From: Sympetrum striolatum
Lineage: Eukaryota; Arthropoda; Insecta; Odonata; Libellulidae
Assembly: GCA_947579665.1 (NCBI GenBank)
Contig: OX388344.1
Location: 12,580,346 to 12,644,345, forward strand
Direction of reading: 5' to 3'
DNA length: 64,000 nucleotides
The notes under the pieces are model-generated. The model saw nothing but the letters and a program-made list of their open reading frames with translations, was not told the DNA's origin and did no database searches. Position numbers and translations under genes: made by a program. This document shows, in pieces, positions 41,990 through 53,814 of this stretch. The first letter of the stretch is position 1. Each line of letters begins with the position of its first letter.

Positions 41990-42056
41990 TTAATAAACGT
42001 AGCAGAACAAACGAATCATTATTAGGTAATATGTAGGAGCATTTTAATTTTTCCTC
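41990..42056 (+). repeat. possible degenerate edge monomer of the satellite
   Basis: After the last good monomer there are about 90 bp of unrelated sequence, then GAACAAACGAATCATTATT, AGGTAATATG and GAGCATTTTAAT. These line up in order with monomer pieces GATAACAATGACGAATCAC, AAATAGGTACAG and TAGCATTCTTAT with small gaps. The alignment is imperfect, so this may be an eroded monomer interrupted by an insertion or a chance resemblance. Confidence 0.35.
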
Positions 42057-42059
42057 TTA

Positions 42060-43050
42060 TATTTGTGGGGATTAAATCTCGGGCAGTTTACGGCGGAAGG
42101 AGGAAAACTCCTCTGTGCGAATATGAAGAATTAAACAAATTAGTTTGGGACTGTTTTGTGCGAGCAAGATCGAGGAATATTCCTTTATCAGGTCCAATGG
42201 TACAAGAAAAGGCATAGGAGTTTGCAGTTTCTTTGGTCATAGGTGTCGGCAATTCGAATGACGTGGATGTGGTAACCGTAGAGGACTGGAAAGGCAAGGT
42301 TCAAGAATAAATTTTCACTACTAACCATGTGATATCTACAGCGGGGACGAAACCGGAATGTTTTACAGGGCATTGCTGTCTAAAACATTTTGTGTTAAAG
42401 GAGGAAACTGCTAGGAATTTTCCTTTTCGAAGTTCTTTTTCAGGAAATGAGTGCATAAATGAAAAAAATTATCTTACATTTTCGCTTATTCTTTAGAAAG
42501 GAAGCACTCAAAGGAGCGTTTCATCATTTTCATTTGTGGCAATATGGCTGGGGAGCTCCTAATGCGTCAACCGTAAATCAGCTCGATCACGATGTTTCAA
42601 TAATGTTGCCATTGAGAAGCTACCGATCACATATTGAAATAATACAAAAGCATGGAACATGGCTTCAACCATGGAAGAGTGGCTGAAAAGTTTCAACACC
42701 GAAACGAAGAGGAAAGATAGGAAAGTCATACCTTTCCTCGATAACGCAACCTGTCATCCTAAAATTCGCCTTTCGAATATGGAGCTAGCCTGGTTACCGG
42801 CAAACACAACTGGCATCACTCAGCAATCAATGGATCAGGGGGTAATTAGATCGTTGAAGGCACAATATAGAAAGTAAATGATGCGATCGTTATTGGCTGC
42901 TACTGCGAATACAGTGTCGGAGGTGATAAAAAATGTCAGTGCAGGATGCCATAAATTGGAATAATTTAAAGATAATAAAACATCGACTGCTCAAAAATGT
43001 TTCGCTGAAGCTGGATTTCTGTCAGCACTGGTCCCCGAGACCGGTAAGGA
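42060..43050 (+). pseudogene. broken pogo/Tigger-type (CENP-B/jerky-like) DDE transposase
   Basis: The protein is readable only by switching frames. From 42,119 a CENP-B-type helix-turn-helix portion reads EYEELNKLVWDCFVRARS and then SGPMVQEKA, ended by a TAG at 42,215 where the family usually has Leu. A linker with VEDWKGK follows. At 42,346 the first catalytic Asp lies in GDETGMFYRALLSKT. The second Asp is at 42,740 in FLDNATCHPK, and a third at 42,833 in MDQGVIRSLKAQYRK, preceded by WLPANTTGITQ. The family's usual PMDQG is altered by extra bases (QQSMDQG). A tail resembling the family (SVQDAINWNN, QKCFAEAGF) runs to about 43,020. Several stops and frameshifts are present, so the copy is dead. 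I did not find terminal inverted repeats. Family motifs are from general knowledge of Tigger elements; assignment is firm, subfamily is not. Confidence 0.88.
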
Positions 43051-43059
43051 AAACAAATT

Positions 43060-43690
43060 CTATCCAATCAAATAACCGATCTGCGATGAATATGGCGCCA
43101 TGACAGACATTATAACGAAGCCTTCGAATCCGACGAAGAATAGACTGTAATATGAAAGGAAACAAAAAGTCCTAAAGGGAATTTTTGTTTCTTTAAAAGA
43201 ATTATCAGAATCTAGTCTTAACCAAAGTAACGCCGATTTATTCATAATAAAAATATATCGCTCTCTCTTTCTTAAAATTATTACGTAATAGCAGTATATT
43301 GCTCTTTTTATTACTCTATTCGGTTTGTATTTATTTTTACACATTTTTTTGCATTTATTTTTAAATATTGTACATATTTTTTTCACGTGGACATTTCGTC
43401 ATAATACTCCAAGTATGTAAGTTTAAATCATCCTCTCCCTCGAGTTTTCTTACATCTTCTAAAGAACGTTATCGTTTCAATATGAAATCCTTATCATCTA
43501 AATATAATTCCAAATATAAAGTAATTCAGATTGTATAAATGTTTGGAATCCAATCTTGCTCCTTTGTCATGAACTACGTCGAAAGACCATAAGTTAGGTT
43601 TTATGCTATCAGCAAACTCCAAAGTATTGTTTACAAAAGCATGTACTACAGAAAGGAAGGTAAGGATGTCTCAATTAAGGACCAGGAAGG
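43060..43690. other. AT-rich non-coding flank
   Basis: AT-rich sequence downstream of the transposase remnant, including T-rich runs at 43,310-43,385. The single minus-strand ORF through it is lysine- and tyrosine-rich low-complexity translation with no recognisable motif. It may include the 3' end of the dead transposon, but no inverted terminal repeat was identified. Confidence 0.4.
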
Positions 43691-43693
43691 CAA

Positions 43694-43888
43694 ATGGTGG
43701 TAAGTTTACCACAGAAATATGAGGGGTCATTTTCTTCTATACGTCAGCAATGTAAAATGGCACATACAAAATTCAGAGAAAGATATCGCGATATTGAAAA
43801 GTTTCCGCATTACCGGAAACTTTACAATTATCTAAATGGTAAACTTCACATTAAACCAATTTTCTACAAAAAATTCATAACAGCATAA
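43694..43888 (+). CDS. unassigned 64-codon ORF, possible exon or transposon fragment
   Basis: The ORF encodes a basic peptide with the stretch CKMAHTKFRERYRDIEKF, which looks more protein-like than its neighbours because of alternating charged and aromatic residues and predicted helix. It starts at an ATG that overlaps a donor-like GGTAAGTTT, and no good acceptor lies just upstream. I do not recognise a family. The location 0.7 kb beyond a dead transposase makes a mobile-element remnant plausible. It could equally be a chance ORF. Confidence 0.15.
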   Translation: MVVSLPQKYEGSFSSIRQQCKMAHTKFRERYRDIEKFPHYRKLYNYLNGKLHIKPIFYKKFITA

Positions 43889-43899
43889 AAGAACTATTT

Positions 43900-46800
43900 T
43901 GTGATTTTACGTTATGATCTCGTTGCTCACAAAGATATTTAAAAGACCATTAGTATATTTTGAGATGTGTTTGCTGGCATCAAATTAACTAAAAATTCGA
44001 AACACTGAATAAATTACTATTATATGCTACTTGCTTAAATCTATCATTATACGAGGAAATTTTATCCAATTACAAAAATTGAAGAGTATATCATAGGTGA
44101 ATCCCATCGAATCTTAACTTATATTTCGCACAGAAAACAGCGACGGTTACCATCTATTTAAAAGCATAACTTTGGTTGGTGATGGAGGAATGAAGAATTA
44201 TAATATAAATTGTTAAGTTTCATTAAGTTTTTGTAAAGAAAGGTTTTAAATTAGCGAAAACTCTTAGAAGACCAGACACTACTGCTAGGAGAAAGATTAT
44301 AAAAAATCAATTGTTATTTATTTTGGATTAGATCATAGAAAACTTTTGACGACCACAAGAATGACCTTACAGCTCATTAAACTTTAAAATACTACGGTAC
44401 ATAATTTTCACTTGAATCTGATCAGCTTTTGTTGAATTATTAGCTTGTTACAATTGATAGAATTATGAAATTCCCTTAAGAGATAGTCTGAGTTGAGTAG
44501 AAATACTTATTCCTATTCTGCCTACCTATTTCTCTCTAACGTTAAAATACCATTCAACGGATGATCATATTTTATCAACATATATACAATGCCATTTTTC
44601 TATTTCTGCAACGCAATTCAATAAAATTTGATATATATGTTTTCGATTTTTATAAATTCATAATTAAAACATAATTTAGCGCGATCGATCATTTAAAAAT
44701 ATGGTGAAAACTAATGAGCCCCTCTCCATAATACTTACTTATAATTATTTCAATGTTTTATGAAAGCGAAAGATTACTATTCAAATATAACTAACACTAC
44801 ATAAATATTATTACTATTCAAATTTTCTACCATGATAATAGCAGAATTAGGTATTGCCCTTGAAACCTACCCTCCTCTACTTTCGAAATCCCTTAGCAGA
44901 TGTTATCAGTGTCCTCTAAATATCTGTCAACGAAAACAACGAGTCTAGGTGGAAGGGAAAGTGATTTTCAATGACAGAAAGGGAAAATATTTGGAACTAC
45001 AGCTTATACTGAGGGCATGAAATTGAAAGTCTTTTTTTAATGAAGGGTGAAAGTGAAAATTATACCAATAGCTTCATAGCTTCACCATATCCTACGAGAA
45101 AAATACTTAGGTAATTTTAATAAAATACCGAATGCATAGTTTATTATCTCAATATTAAGTGATTTAAACAGAGTTGCTTGTATATAATTTAATTACGATG
45201 ACCAAGAATAGTGCTTTTATTACTTTTTAAATATAGATATATGCTGATAAAGATCTGAACGCCGGTGCCGACTAAAGGCATACATCGAAACACGGGTAAT
45301 TGCATCGAAATTTACCAATTTTAAAAATAATTCCGTAAAATTTTCCTCAAATTGAAACACTTGCGTGACTTCTTCAAAGTACCAATGATTGATTTTACTG
45401 CATTTCTGAGTTTTTATTCCGAAAACAGGGTATTAGGGAGTAACTCAGTTTTATCATCCTACTGAAGAAGTAGTGTGTACGTACACAAAGTATTAAATAT
45501 TATTCAATAATGTACTTACGTAAGCAGAACATTTCACTCCGAGTATCCTCATCTCAGCGATGACCTTCGTTAATGTCACACTCCTGGAGCTTCTTCATCT
45601 GTAAATATAGAAAATTCTAGTGAAAAATTCATCCAATTATTTGCATATACGAAACGCTATTTAACCTTTTCGCTTACATGAGTATCTCAAAGCCATTTCG
45701 ATCGAAGTTACGTATATAATAACGACTTAATAATATTAATGAATTATATTATTGATAATTATTTCCTGAGTACGACTTAAGGTTTTCTAAGAAAATAATA
45801 TAAACAAGTGAAGGATAAAATGAAGTTGTCACGGAAGATTTCTTTTGGCTGTAGCTCAGACCAACTTTGAATTCCAACAGCTATTACAATAGTAATTCAA
45901 ATATATCATTATGGTGAAAAAATATAACTAAAGAGTCATCCATTTTTATTCCAGCTTACCTCAAGCATTAGTTCACTAAATCAATCGACCCTAAATGCTA
46001 CCGAAACATGATAAATGTACAAAAGGTACATAATACGAGGAAGTAAACTAAAGATTGTTACTTAGGAAACTAATATTCAAAGACTTTGTTATATTAAAGA
46101 TAAGGGAGCTAAAAGAGTCTTCTTTGTGTATTAATTCTCATCACATTTAATTGTTAGAATGTAATTAGAATGAATCTAAGAGGCGGATATAGTGATTTCA
46201 AATAACACTGCAGAAAAACAGTAAGCGTATTCCATAACTTCATAAATTTAAACAATTATTAAGTAATTAATAAATTTAACAGACAGTCGACAATAATTAG
46301 AAAGCTCCAATGCATATTAATCTATATAAGTATATACCACATTCGCATGACACTACATCAGCGCTAAGTTGTAACTGTCGGCCAAGACAAAATTTCGACA
46401 AAAATCAGAATAATAAAGTTTCTGCCATTCCATATTATATATAGCCTTCATAGAGGAAGCGAATAAGAATGTTGATTTCAAATATAAGGCGTTATAAAAT
46501 AAACCTTATAAATATTCAATTTAAGCCCACGTCACAGACTTTAAAGTTTAACGGTTTAACGGAAAATTCCATTCTACCAAGAAAAAGCTGCTGAATTTAA
46601 TAACGGTTATCCCTTTTTGCAACAGGATTATGAACCACTTTTCGCGAATTAGTGTATTAATCTACGCAACTCAGTCACACATCCCGGATATCCATCAAGA
46701 TCTAACTTATATACGGCCTTACGCATATGTGTAGTTTTGAATAATAAATAAATAAATAAAATAATAATTTATACGGTATTAATCTCGTATTAATTCATTC

Positions 46801-49800
46801 AAAATTTATCGAAATCGTTGTCAATCCATATTGTTCAACGTTAAGTTAACTATCCTTCGACTGAAAATCAATTTCGAATGAAAGTACTTTCCAAACGTAT
46901 CCTAAATTCAAATCTAACGATTCGCTGGTGGGTTGCAGATAACACAAATACAAAATAAAAGTAAATGTAAGCATCGGCAGAAAGGCAATGAATTCTCCGG
47001 CCTTGATATCCGTATTGAATATGAAATCAAAAAATTATGAGTATTCGGAACGCGCTTCATTAGCAGTCACTCGCAATTAAATAAGGTAAAATCCTAATGC
47101 TAAGTTAATCTTGACCGACAATTCACATCGATATTAAGTTATTTTCAATCAATTCGGAATAATTATTGAATTCTCCGAGATATTCATCTTCGGATCACAT
47201 ATTCAAATATGTAACGGTCATTTGGTATTCCGTCGCGGATTCCGATCCAATAAATTTGAATCACAGGAATTTTTAAAAATGCCAATGCCATGAAAAACCT
47301 TCAGTTGAAATTCTAAAAATATGGGAAGAATTTCCGCAAACAAACAAACTGATAAGGTTCTATCCTAAGACTAGCGCTATATATGATTAAGTATGTCACA
47401 ATTTGGAACTCTTTGAACGGTTTAAGAAGGAAGTTCTTTCTCTTATTACCGAATAACTTCCTTTTCCAATGCATCCTTTCATTAACGGAACGAAAGAGAG
47501 CTTATGCAAGTACCACATTTTAAATGGGAAGCAACAAAGTTACTTTAATATGATTTATCTCGTGAAAACGTTATTTCTTAAAATACGCGGAAAAATGTTC
47601 AATATTGATGAAGCTAGAGTAACTAATTCTATCAAGCTTATAAATGATAAAAAACCTCGGATAGCTGCAGCGGAGCTCTGAGTGATGAGGAACGACGATT
47701 GGGAAATCTAAATTGTTAATTGTTTTGGGAATACGCACTAACTACGGAACGTAAATTGAAGAGGAGATCCGAAAATTAATGCCTTTGTTACATAAAACCA
47801 ACAGAACGATAAGATTCGGTTAAAAGGCATTTCGATTATACGATCAATTTTTCACGCAATTTGTACCAAATCAAGAAATTTCTAATAACGTAATGTACTG
47901 CATTTTGGGAGAAGGCTATTTTCTTAAAACACCCAAATCGAAAATATTGAGCATAATTGAAACTCCTGTAATTAAAACCGTTCGACTTACCAAATCTTGA
48001 GACTCGCGGATGCTAACAGCAGAGATCTCCTAAATCTGGAACCACTCGTTCAAAAATTTAAATTTTAACGGTTTTGTGGAAAACTTTGGCAGCAAGTCCT
48101 TCCTCGATGAATTTCAAGCAGCAACTGAGCAACGGTCACGTCTGCTTTCCTTAGAAACAAAGTGAATGATTCTGATTGGCTGACGCCTGGCTGTTTAACT
48201 TTCTATCAATTATCGACCAATGAAATCCACTGATTCGAAATATATTCTCTAATTTTATTGAAAAAATGGTATTTTTATTAATCATTAATAAATATTTAAT
48301 TAAATATTGAATTACAATTTTTATTCAAGACTATATACGGTTTGAAAGAATAATCTTAGTTAAATATTATGCTGACAGTATCCGATCACGGCGCGACTTT
48401 TAAAATTGCAAATGGTAGTTGTAAAAGAGGACAACATTCTGTTTATTTCTTCGAAAAACTTAGAACAAACATCAAAATCGGATTAAAATTCCAAAAAATT
48501 ATTGAATTAAAAGGTGCTAATTATTTTCCATTGCTCCTCATGCTAATAGCTAAAATGTTAAAAAGGGTAAATATGTTTCATCGTATGTCTATAATATATC
48601 TCGAATCCTAAATCATAATTCCTGACTACAAAGACTATAAATATCATGCTCGTATAAAACATAGCAAAGTAAATTCATGCAGCACTAACTTAATTACTGT
48701 TTAACCATCATATTACACTATCCTATAGTATCGCTACTTTAATGGCAATGCTTTTGTGATGAGATATAATCCTAATTATTATTAAAATTAATCAAGAGGT
48801 TAGAGTGGTACAAACTGAATAATATATAATCATTTAATTACATATATCATCAATTCCTGAGCATTTATTCGATAAAAATAAGCTGTTAAGTTATCGATAC
48901 TTAAATATCACAATCTTTTCGTCTTACGCAAGCATTAAGGCGATTATAGCAGATAATTAACTTCGGATAAAAGTATAAAGCGATGTAACTGAATACGGTG
49001 AATTAAAATGGACTTGGTATAAGCTGACGAGTATTATACTTGGAGGTACATCATTCGGAAAACAGTGACCTAACGAATACAAAAGTAACTTGCGAACGAC
49101 AACTGAATGGAAAGAATTGGAGCCGAAATATACACTCTATAATTAGCCTACCAATTCTATGTACTATCATGAAGATACCCTTAATTGAGCACTTTGAAAG
49201 AGCAAACTTTAGTGGCGTTATTATTTTATCATAAAACATGTGCTATTTTAATATACATACCTTGATATACTTACCTTAAGTTAACAGAATAAGGTGGTCT
49301 TCACTAGGAATTGTTCATTTCTTCGAAGGAAGTACATCATCGTTTCGTTATCACGATGTCGTCACTTATATTCTATCTAATTCCACCGTAATACGCTTGG
49401 CTCACATTTTCATTAAGCAAACGAACAATGATGATTTAGAATATTAAATTATATTCCATGAAAGAATTACAATTACTCCAAATGTCAGTGAATTGCTGCA
49501 TTTGGTTACGGACTGTCTTTTCATTAAATTCTAACGGGGAAAACATACCTCGTTGAGGAACTCCTCGTTCTTCTTCCATTACGAAAGTCGGGAGCACGGA
49601 ATTCAGAAATGCGTTGAGGAAGACTCTTCTCATCAGAGGTTCTCACTCTGCACCTTTATAAATCGTGGAACTTATACAATCATTGAAGCACCGACTTACC
49701 ACTACATTTTCACTTTACAGAAGATATCACTAGAAATTAGAGAGGCCAGAAACTTCTGTTTCATGAACATCATGGCTGATATGCACTTTACCATCACTCT

Positions 49801-49900
49801 TATCACTAGATCTACACCAGAAAACATCACAATCACTTTTGCATAAATATGTAAGAATTGAAACCTACAATGTTCACGATTCCTCCCTTTTCTCCAGCAG
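43900..49900. other. AT-rich intergenic DNA without recognisable genes
   Basis: About 6 kb of low-GC sequence with stops in all frames and only short ORFs of 60-97 codons lacking motifs. A short (AAAT)n-like stretch occurs at 46,740-46,768. No tRNA, rRNA or spliced coding exon was recognised. Diverged mobile elements that I cannot name may be present. Confidence 0.5.
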
Positions 49901-49908
49901 CCCACAGA

Positions 49909-50428
49909 TTTCTATTGGAATATATCTTCACATTAAAAAGTATTTTGGAATATCATGCACAAGATGTCTCATTACTAAAGTTCCCTCCAAAAAAAGAAAA
50001 GCAAGTGACCTCTATGAGAAGAATCTAGAGCGTTTGCATTGCGTTTTTCAGAGCGAAATTATAATCCGTTCGTGACGAAACATTTCGGCCTTCATTTTGT
50101 ACAATTAGGTTTTCCTCACATTAGTCAATAGTCTCATTCTTTAATAATCACAATTTGGGAATTTTCTGAGCTGTTTACGGGCAAATAGTTTCGGAATTTC
50201 GAAGGGTTTTTTGTTTCAGACAAGGAGTCGTTTGGGCGAATAACCTTATTGTACACGAAGGTCACCATTTTCGTCTCAGAATACGAACTTCGCTTCGAAT
50301 AACTCCAATGCTCTGAATATTCCTCATAGAGATCGCTTGGTTTTCTTGTTCGGCCAATACTAACGAGACCACCAGTGCATGTGGTGTCTAGAAAACGTTT
50401 TGATGTGAGGATATTATCCAATAGAAAT
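49909..50428. repeat. diverged inverted repeat, arms about 200 bp
   Basis: The left arm (49,909 to about 50,112) reads ATTTCTATTGG, then ATATCTTCACAT, CATGCAC, GACCTCTATGAG, GACGAAA, CCTTC and GTACAATTAGG. The reverse complement of the right arm (about 50,239-50,428) reads ATTTCTATTGG, ATATCCTCACAT, CATGCAC, GATCTCTATGAG, GACGAAA, CCTTC and GTACAATAAGG in the same order and spacing. Identity looks around two thirds to three quarters by eye. The spacer is about 125 bp. This resembles a foldback or MITE-like element, or two facing fragments of one repeat family. Both arms translate to a related peptide (RKASDLYE on plus, RKPSDLYE on minus), consistent with a shared origin; whether it was ever coding is unknown. 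Confidence 0.75.
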
Positions 50429-50429
50429 A

Positions 50430-53400
50430 ATATTATTCGGTTCAGAAAAATGTGTAAAATTTCATCGTCAGCATTTACTGATTGGAGTGTTATTTATCTA
50501 TGTTGAAAAGTTGATCTTTAAGTTCTCTTGTGGATATGTTAGTGATTGGTGTGATGAAAGCCACGTATTCGTGAAACAAGTTTTGGCCATTCTCATTTCT
50601 GTTGATGTCTTTCATAAAGTGAATAATCTGGTGTGAAATCTGTGCGTCAATGATTATAAAAGTTCCTCGCTTTAGAATGGCGCATGCTTACAGCTTCTGT
50701 TGGTAAGAGGTCATTCTTTTCTAACTCATTTCTTAATTTCGTGCTCCAACATTGGTGAAGCAAGCAGAACTAGGTGCTCCTTATCAAGGTATGTATTTCC
50801 TCGTTGTATATCATGAGTTGAATATTCATTCCGGCTGATTGAAATGTAAATCAAACGTATTACCGTGATATTGGTACGATGGAATACAGTTGGTGGAATA
50901 TAAAGTAGGACATGTGGTTTAGAAATTACGGTCGATGAAGTAAGTTCATTCGAACTCATGGATAGTCTTTAGCAAGATCCTCACTATTTTGCGAACCACC
51001 TCAATTGCAAGGAATATTTGATAAACCAGCACTTTTTGAACGATATTCTTTAGTTTTAATCTGCTTCATATTGCACTTTCGAATCCTTCAATCAATTCTT
51101 ATGATTGTTAAAAGAAATTGCAGTAATTATTGAATGTTCGGTTCTGCTCCAATTATATCCATTCAGTGTTCGTACATAAGTTAAATTTGTTTTCGTTAGG
51201 TTAATCTTTCTGAAAGAGACTCGGACTTGACATTTAGCAGTCGCTGACTGTTTCAGAACATCCAAATTCGACCAATCAAATTTCAGCTTTGTTGTTCAAC
51301 CGTTATCCTGATGGAAATGTCCTCAATTGCTGCTTAGACCCCGACTAGTGCGGAAGTTATGTCAATTGTTTTAAGATTTCTGTTACGATTTAAATGTTGT
51401 GACTTCCGCTGGATTTGGAAACAGGTAAACGTAAGTGATATTTTATAGACTTTCGTTTTCTTTTTGCAATAACTACTGTTCCTTAAACGAATATTCCTGA
51501 AAAAAGAAAAAACGACATTCGAAAACCTGAAGATGTTCGTGGTCGTCACCAAGAATTTCCCTTTAATGGTGAGTTGAACCGAAAATTCTTAATCGCATAT
51601 TGCTTGCGTTCTTGCTTTAAAGAAATTATTGCTTTGGTGAGCTAAAAGTTCCGGTATTTTGAAAGTTGTCGTCGCGAAATTTCATGCGTAGTTTTCGTAT
51701 TTGTATAAAATATTAAGTCCGGGCATCGCTTAAATCCTAACTTTAATTCGTAATGCACTCGCATAAAATTTATCCTCCACGTATTTTCCGATTAAAATTC
51801 AATTTAGTAATCATATTTGAATTTGATTTGATAACAACGTTCTGTCTAAAGTTCTTAAGTGGCTGACGTAAGCGGATCCAAGAAAATTCAGTTAAAGCCT
51901 AGATGATCAATAATAATATCCGCCCTGAATGCTTTTCTTAAGAGAATTACCGCTAGAGGAAAAGTCTGACGTATGTGGGTCTCGAAGCCGGGAATCTCCT
52001 ACACACTCGCTGTTTGCACGATCCGTCCGTAAAAATTATCAGAAATCAGTATGTGAAGATTTCTATTAGCGCTCCATGCTGATTGAAACTGCATTTATTC
52101 ATGCTTAAATATATTGCATTATGTTTTTATTCTTTTGATTTCTTATATTCCAAGAGCTTGCAATGCCATCGTTGAGATTTAACGGCGTTCTTATCTTCAT
52201 GCGAATTATATTTTGTTTAGTTTTCTGTTAAATAAGAACCATGCATTTTTCTATTCCTTGAGTGACTGATTAAAATTGGTCCTTCTTTAATATTGTATTG
52301 ATAAATACGTTTCGCGTTTCAATCCCAAGATGGGTCGCCGCTTTCTAATCTGAGGAAATCGAATTTATGTTTTTTTCTATATTCATCATTGTCCCTGAAA
52401 ATTTGTTACTCTAATTATCCGTTTGTTAGCATTCCAGCTGCCCGTTACCTGATATCTAACAATTTAGAGGGCACGGAAACAGTGGTTTCATGTAACGGAC
52501 ATCCTAATTTTCAAATTATCCCTTATAAAATATACCTGTTCATGGGCGTTGAGGACAATACTTGTCTGAATGAAATTAATTGATGTTATACTGATTTAGT
52601 ATTTCTTTTTTCCAGGTTTAAAAAACTGAACTTTCAAGTCTCTCATCGATGGGTCTCTGTCACAATTCGTTTCAAAAGGGACTGTGCACGGGATGACCTT
52701 CGCGGAAGAAACGCGAGTAACGACATTTGATCAATTTGGTAAGATTTTATTAGGTGTTTTCGTCATGTAATGGCACTTCAAAATACTTTGTAATTCGCCG
52801 TTCAAGTGAAAGAATGCTTTCCTGAAATCGTTTGGAACCTTTGAAAAGAACTGTGTGTAATCTATTGAATGTTGTGTGTTTTTCTAGATAATCGGTAGCA
52901 GTTGAAGGGTATAAAATGCATGAAATTCCAATAATACTGTTAGGGATGTGAAAGTAAAGGAACGCGTTTTAATCAAGTAAATCTTCTTTTTTACGTAATA
53001 CAACGCTAAGAGGCATTCCAATTTAAAGCGAAATGATTAGGGTATTCTTACTCGAGTGCTCTTCCGCTCTGCGAATAATGTTTAATTAAGTGTGGAGCTC
53101 GATTTATTCTAGATTATGATAAGCAAATATCTCTAGCTTTCTAATGTACAGATAGCGTTAGTTACTCGATTTTATAAAATAGGAAATATCTCGAAGAAAA
53201 CTTTCCGCATATTTTACAGCGAGATTATCAAGTCAACTGCCTAAGCAAATTTTTCGTTCCTATATTCGTTTTTTAGCATCAGAATTAAGGTGTAGTTTAT
53301 TGCATCGCGAGTTAATTGTATTGCTAAAACTGCAATTTACTTGCTGCCTTTCTATTTTTTAACCTTAAGCATAATTGTAGTTATTTATTGATGCTGATTG

Positions 53401-53780
53401 TGATTTTTCGAGAGCTGGACCAACCTTCGGATGGTTCTTCATTGCTGCAAGTTGCAGTATAAAATTTTTTAGTATCGAAGTTCTTATTGAAGTACAATTA
53501 CGTCGTGTAGCAATACGGTTCCCTCTTTTCCCCTTCGTCTCGACTGGCCATCAGCTGACCCTAGCTTACAGTGTATGCGTAACTCGTCATCGTTATATTT
53601 TAATCAGATAAAACTATTAATAGACTTTCTTATCGATTATCACAACCCCTGTTGAAATATTTGCTGGCATTTACCCCACTCTTATAGAATTAGGGTGTTT
53701 TTACATAAGCGTAGATTTGATATCACCTTTTGTAGATTATGGAAATCTCAAACCTTTACTTTGCGACTGCTTTATCATAT
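50430..53780. other. non-coding stretch, nothing recognised
   Basis: AT-rich sequence with scattered short ORFs lacking motifs. One segment, about 52,616-52,738, has an acceptor-like TTTTTTCCAG before it and GGTAAGATT after it and is open in one frame for most of its length, but a TGA occurs near its end, so I do not call it an exon. Confidence 0.4.
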
Positions 53781-53785
53781 TGTTT

Positions 53786-53812
53786 CTGTGGAACGAAGGA
53801 CTCGTTCCACAG
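53786..53812. repeat. perfect 11-bp hairpin
   Basis: CTGTGGAACGA is followed by a 5-base loop (AGGAC) and its exact reverse complement TCGTTCCACAG. The surrounding sequence shows no gene, so it is not placed in a terminator or RNA context. Confidence 0.9.
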
Positions 53813-53814
53813 AT

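Noticed and set aside
42088..42373. Minus-strand ORFs of 61-69 codons over the transposase
   Set aside because: They are antisense shadows of the pogo/Tigger remnant, which reads on the plus strand.
46740..46768. AAAT microsatellite as a notable repeat
   Set aside because: Only a few units long, ordinary in AT-rich DNA.
47469..47681. 70-codon plus-strand ORF
   Set aside because: No recognisable motif, AT-driven composition and no splice context; indistinguishable from chance.
48369..48611. 80-codon plus-strand ORF
   Set aside because: Low-complexity lysine and isoleucine-rich translation without domain or context.
49553..49846. 97-codon plus-strand ORF
   Set aside because: No recognisable domain; overlaps an equally open minus-strand ORF; no supporting splice sites.
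52616..52738. Exon between TTTTTTCCAG and GGTAAGATT
   Set aside because: Splice borders look good but every frame has a stop (TGA near the end of the best frame) and the peptide matches nothing I know; a non-coding exon remains possible.
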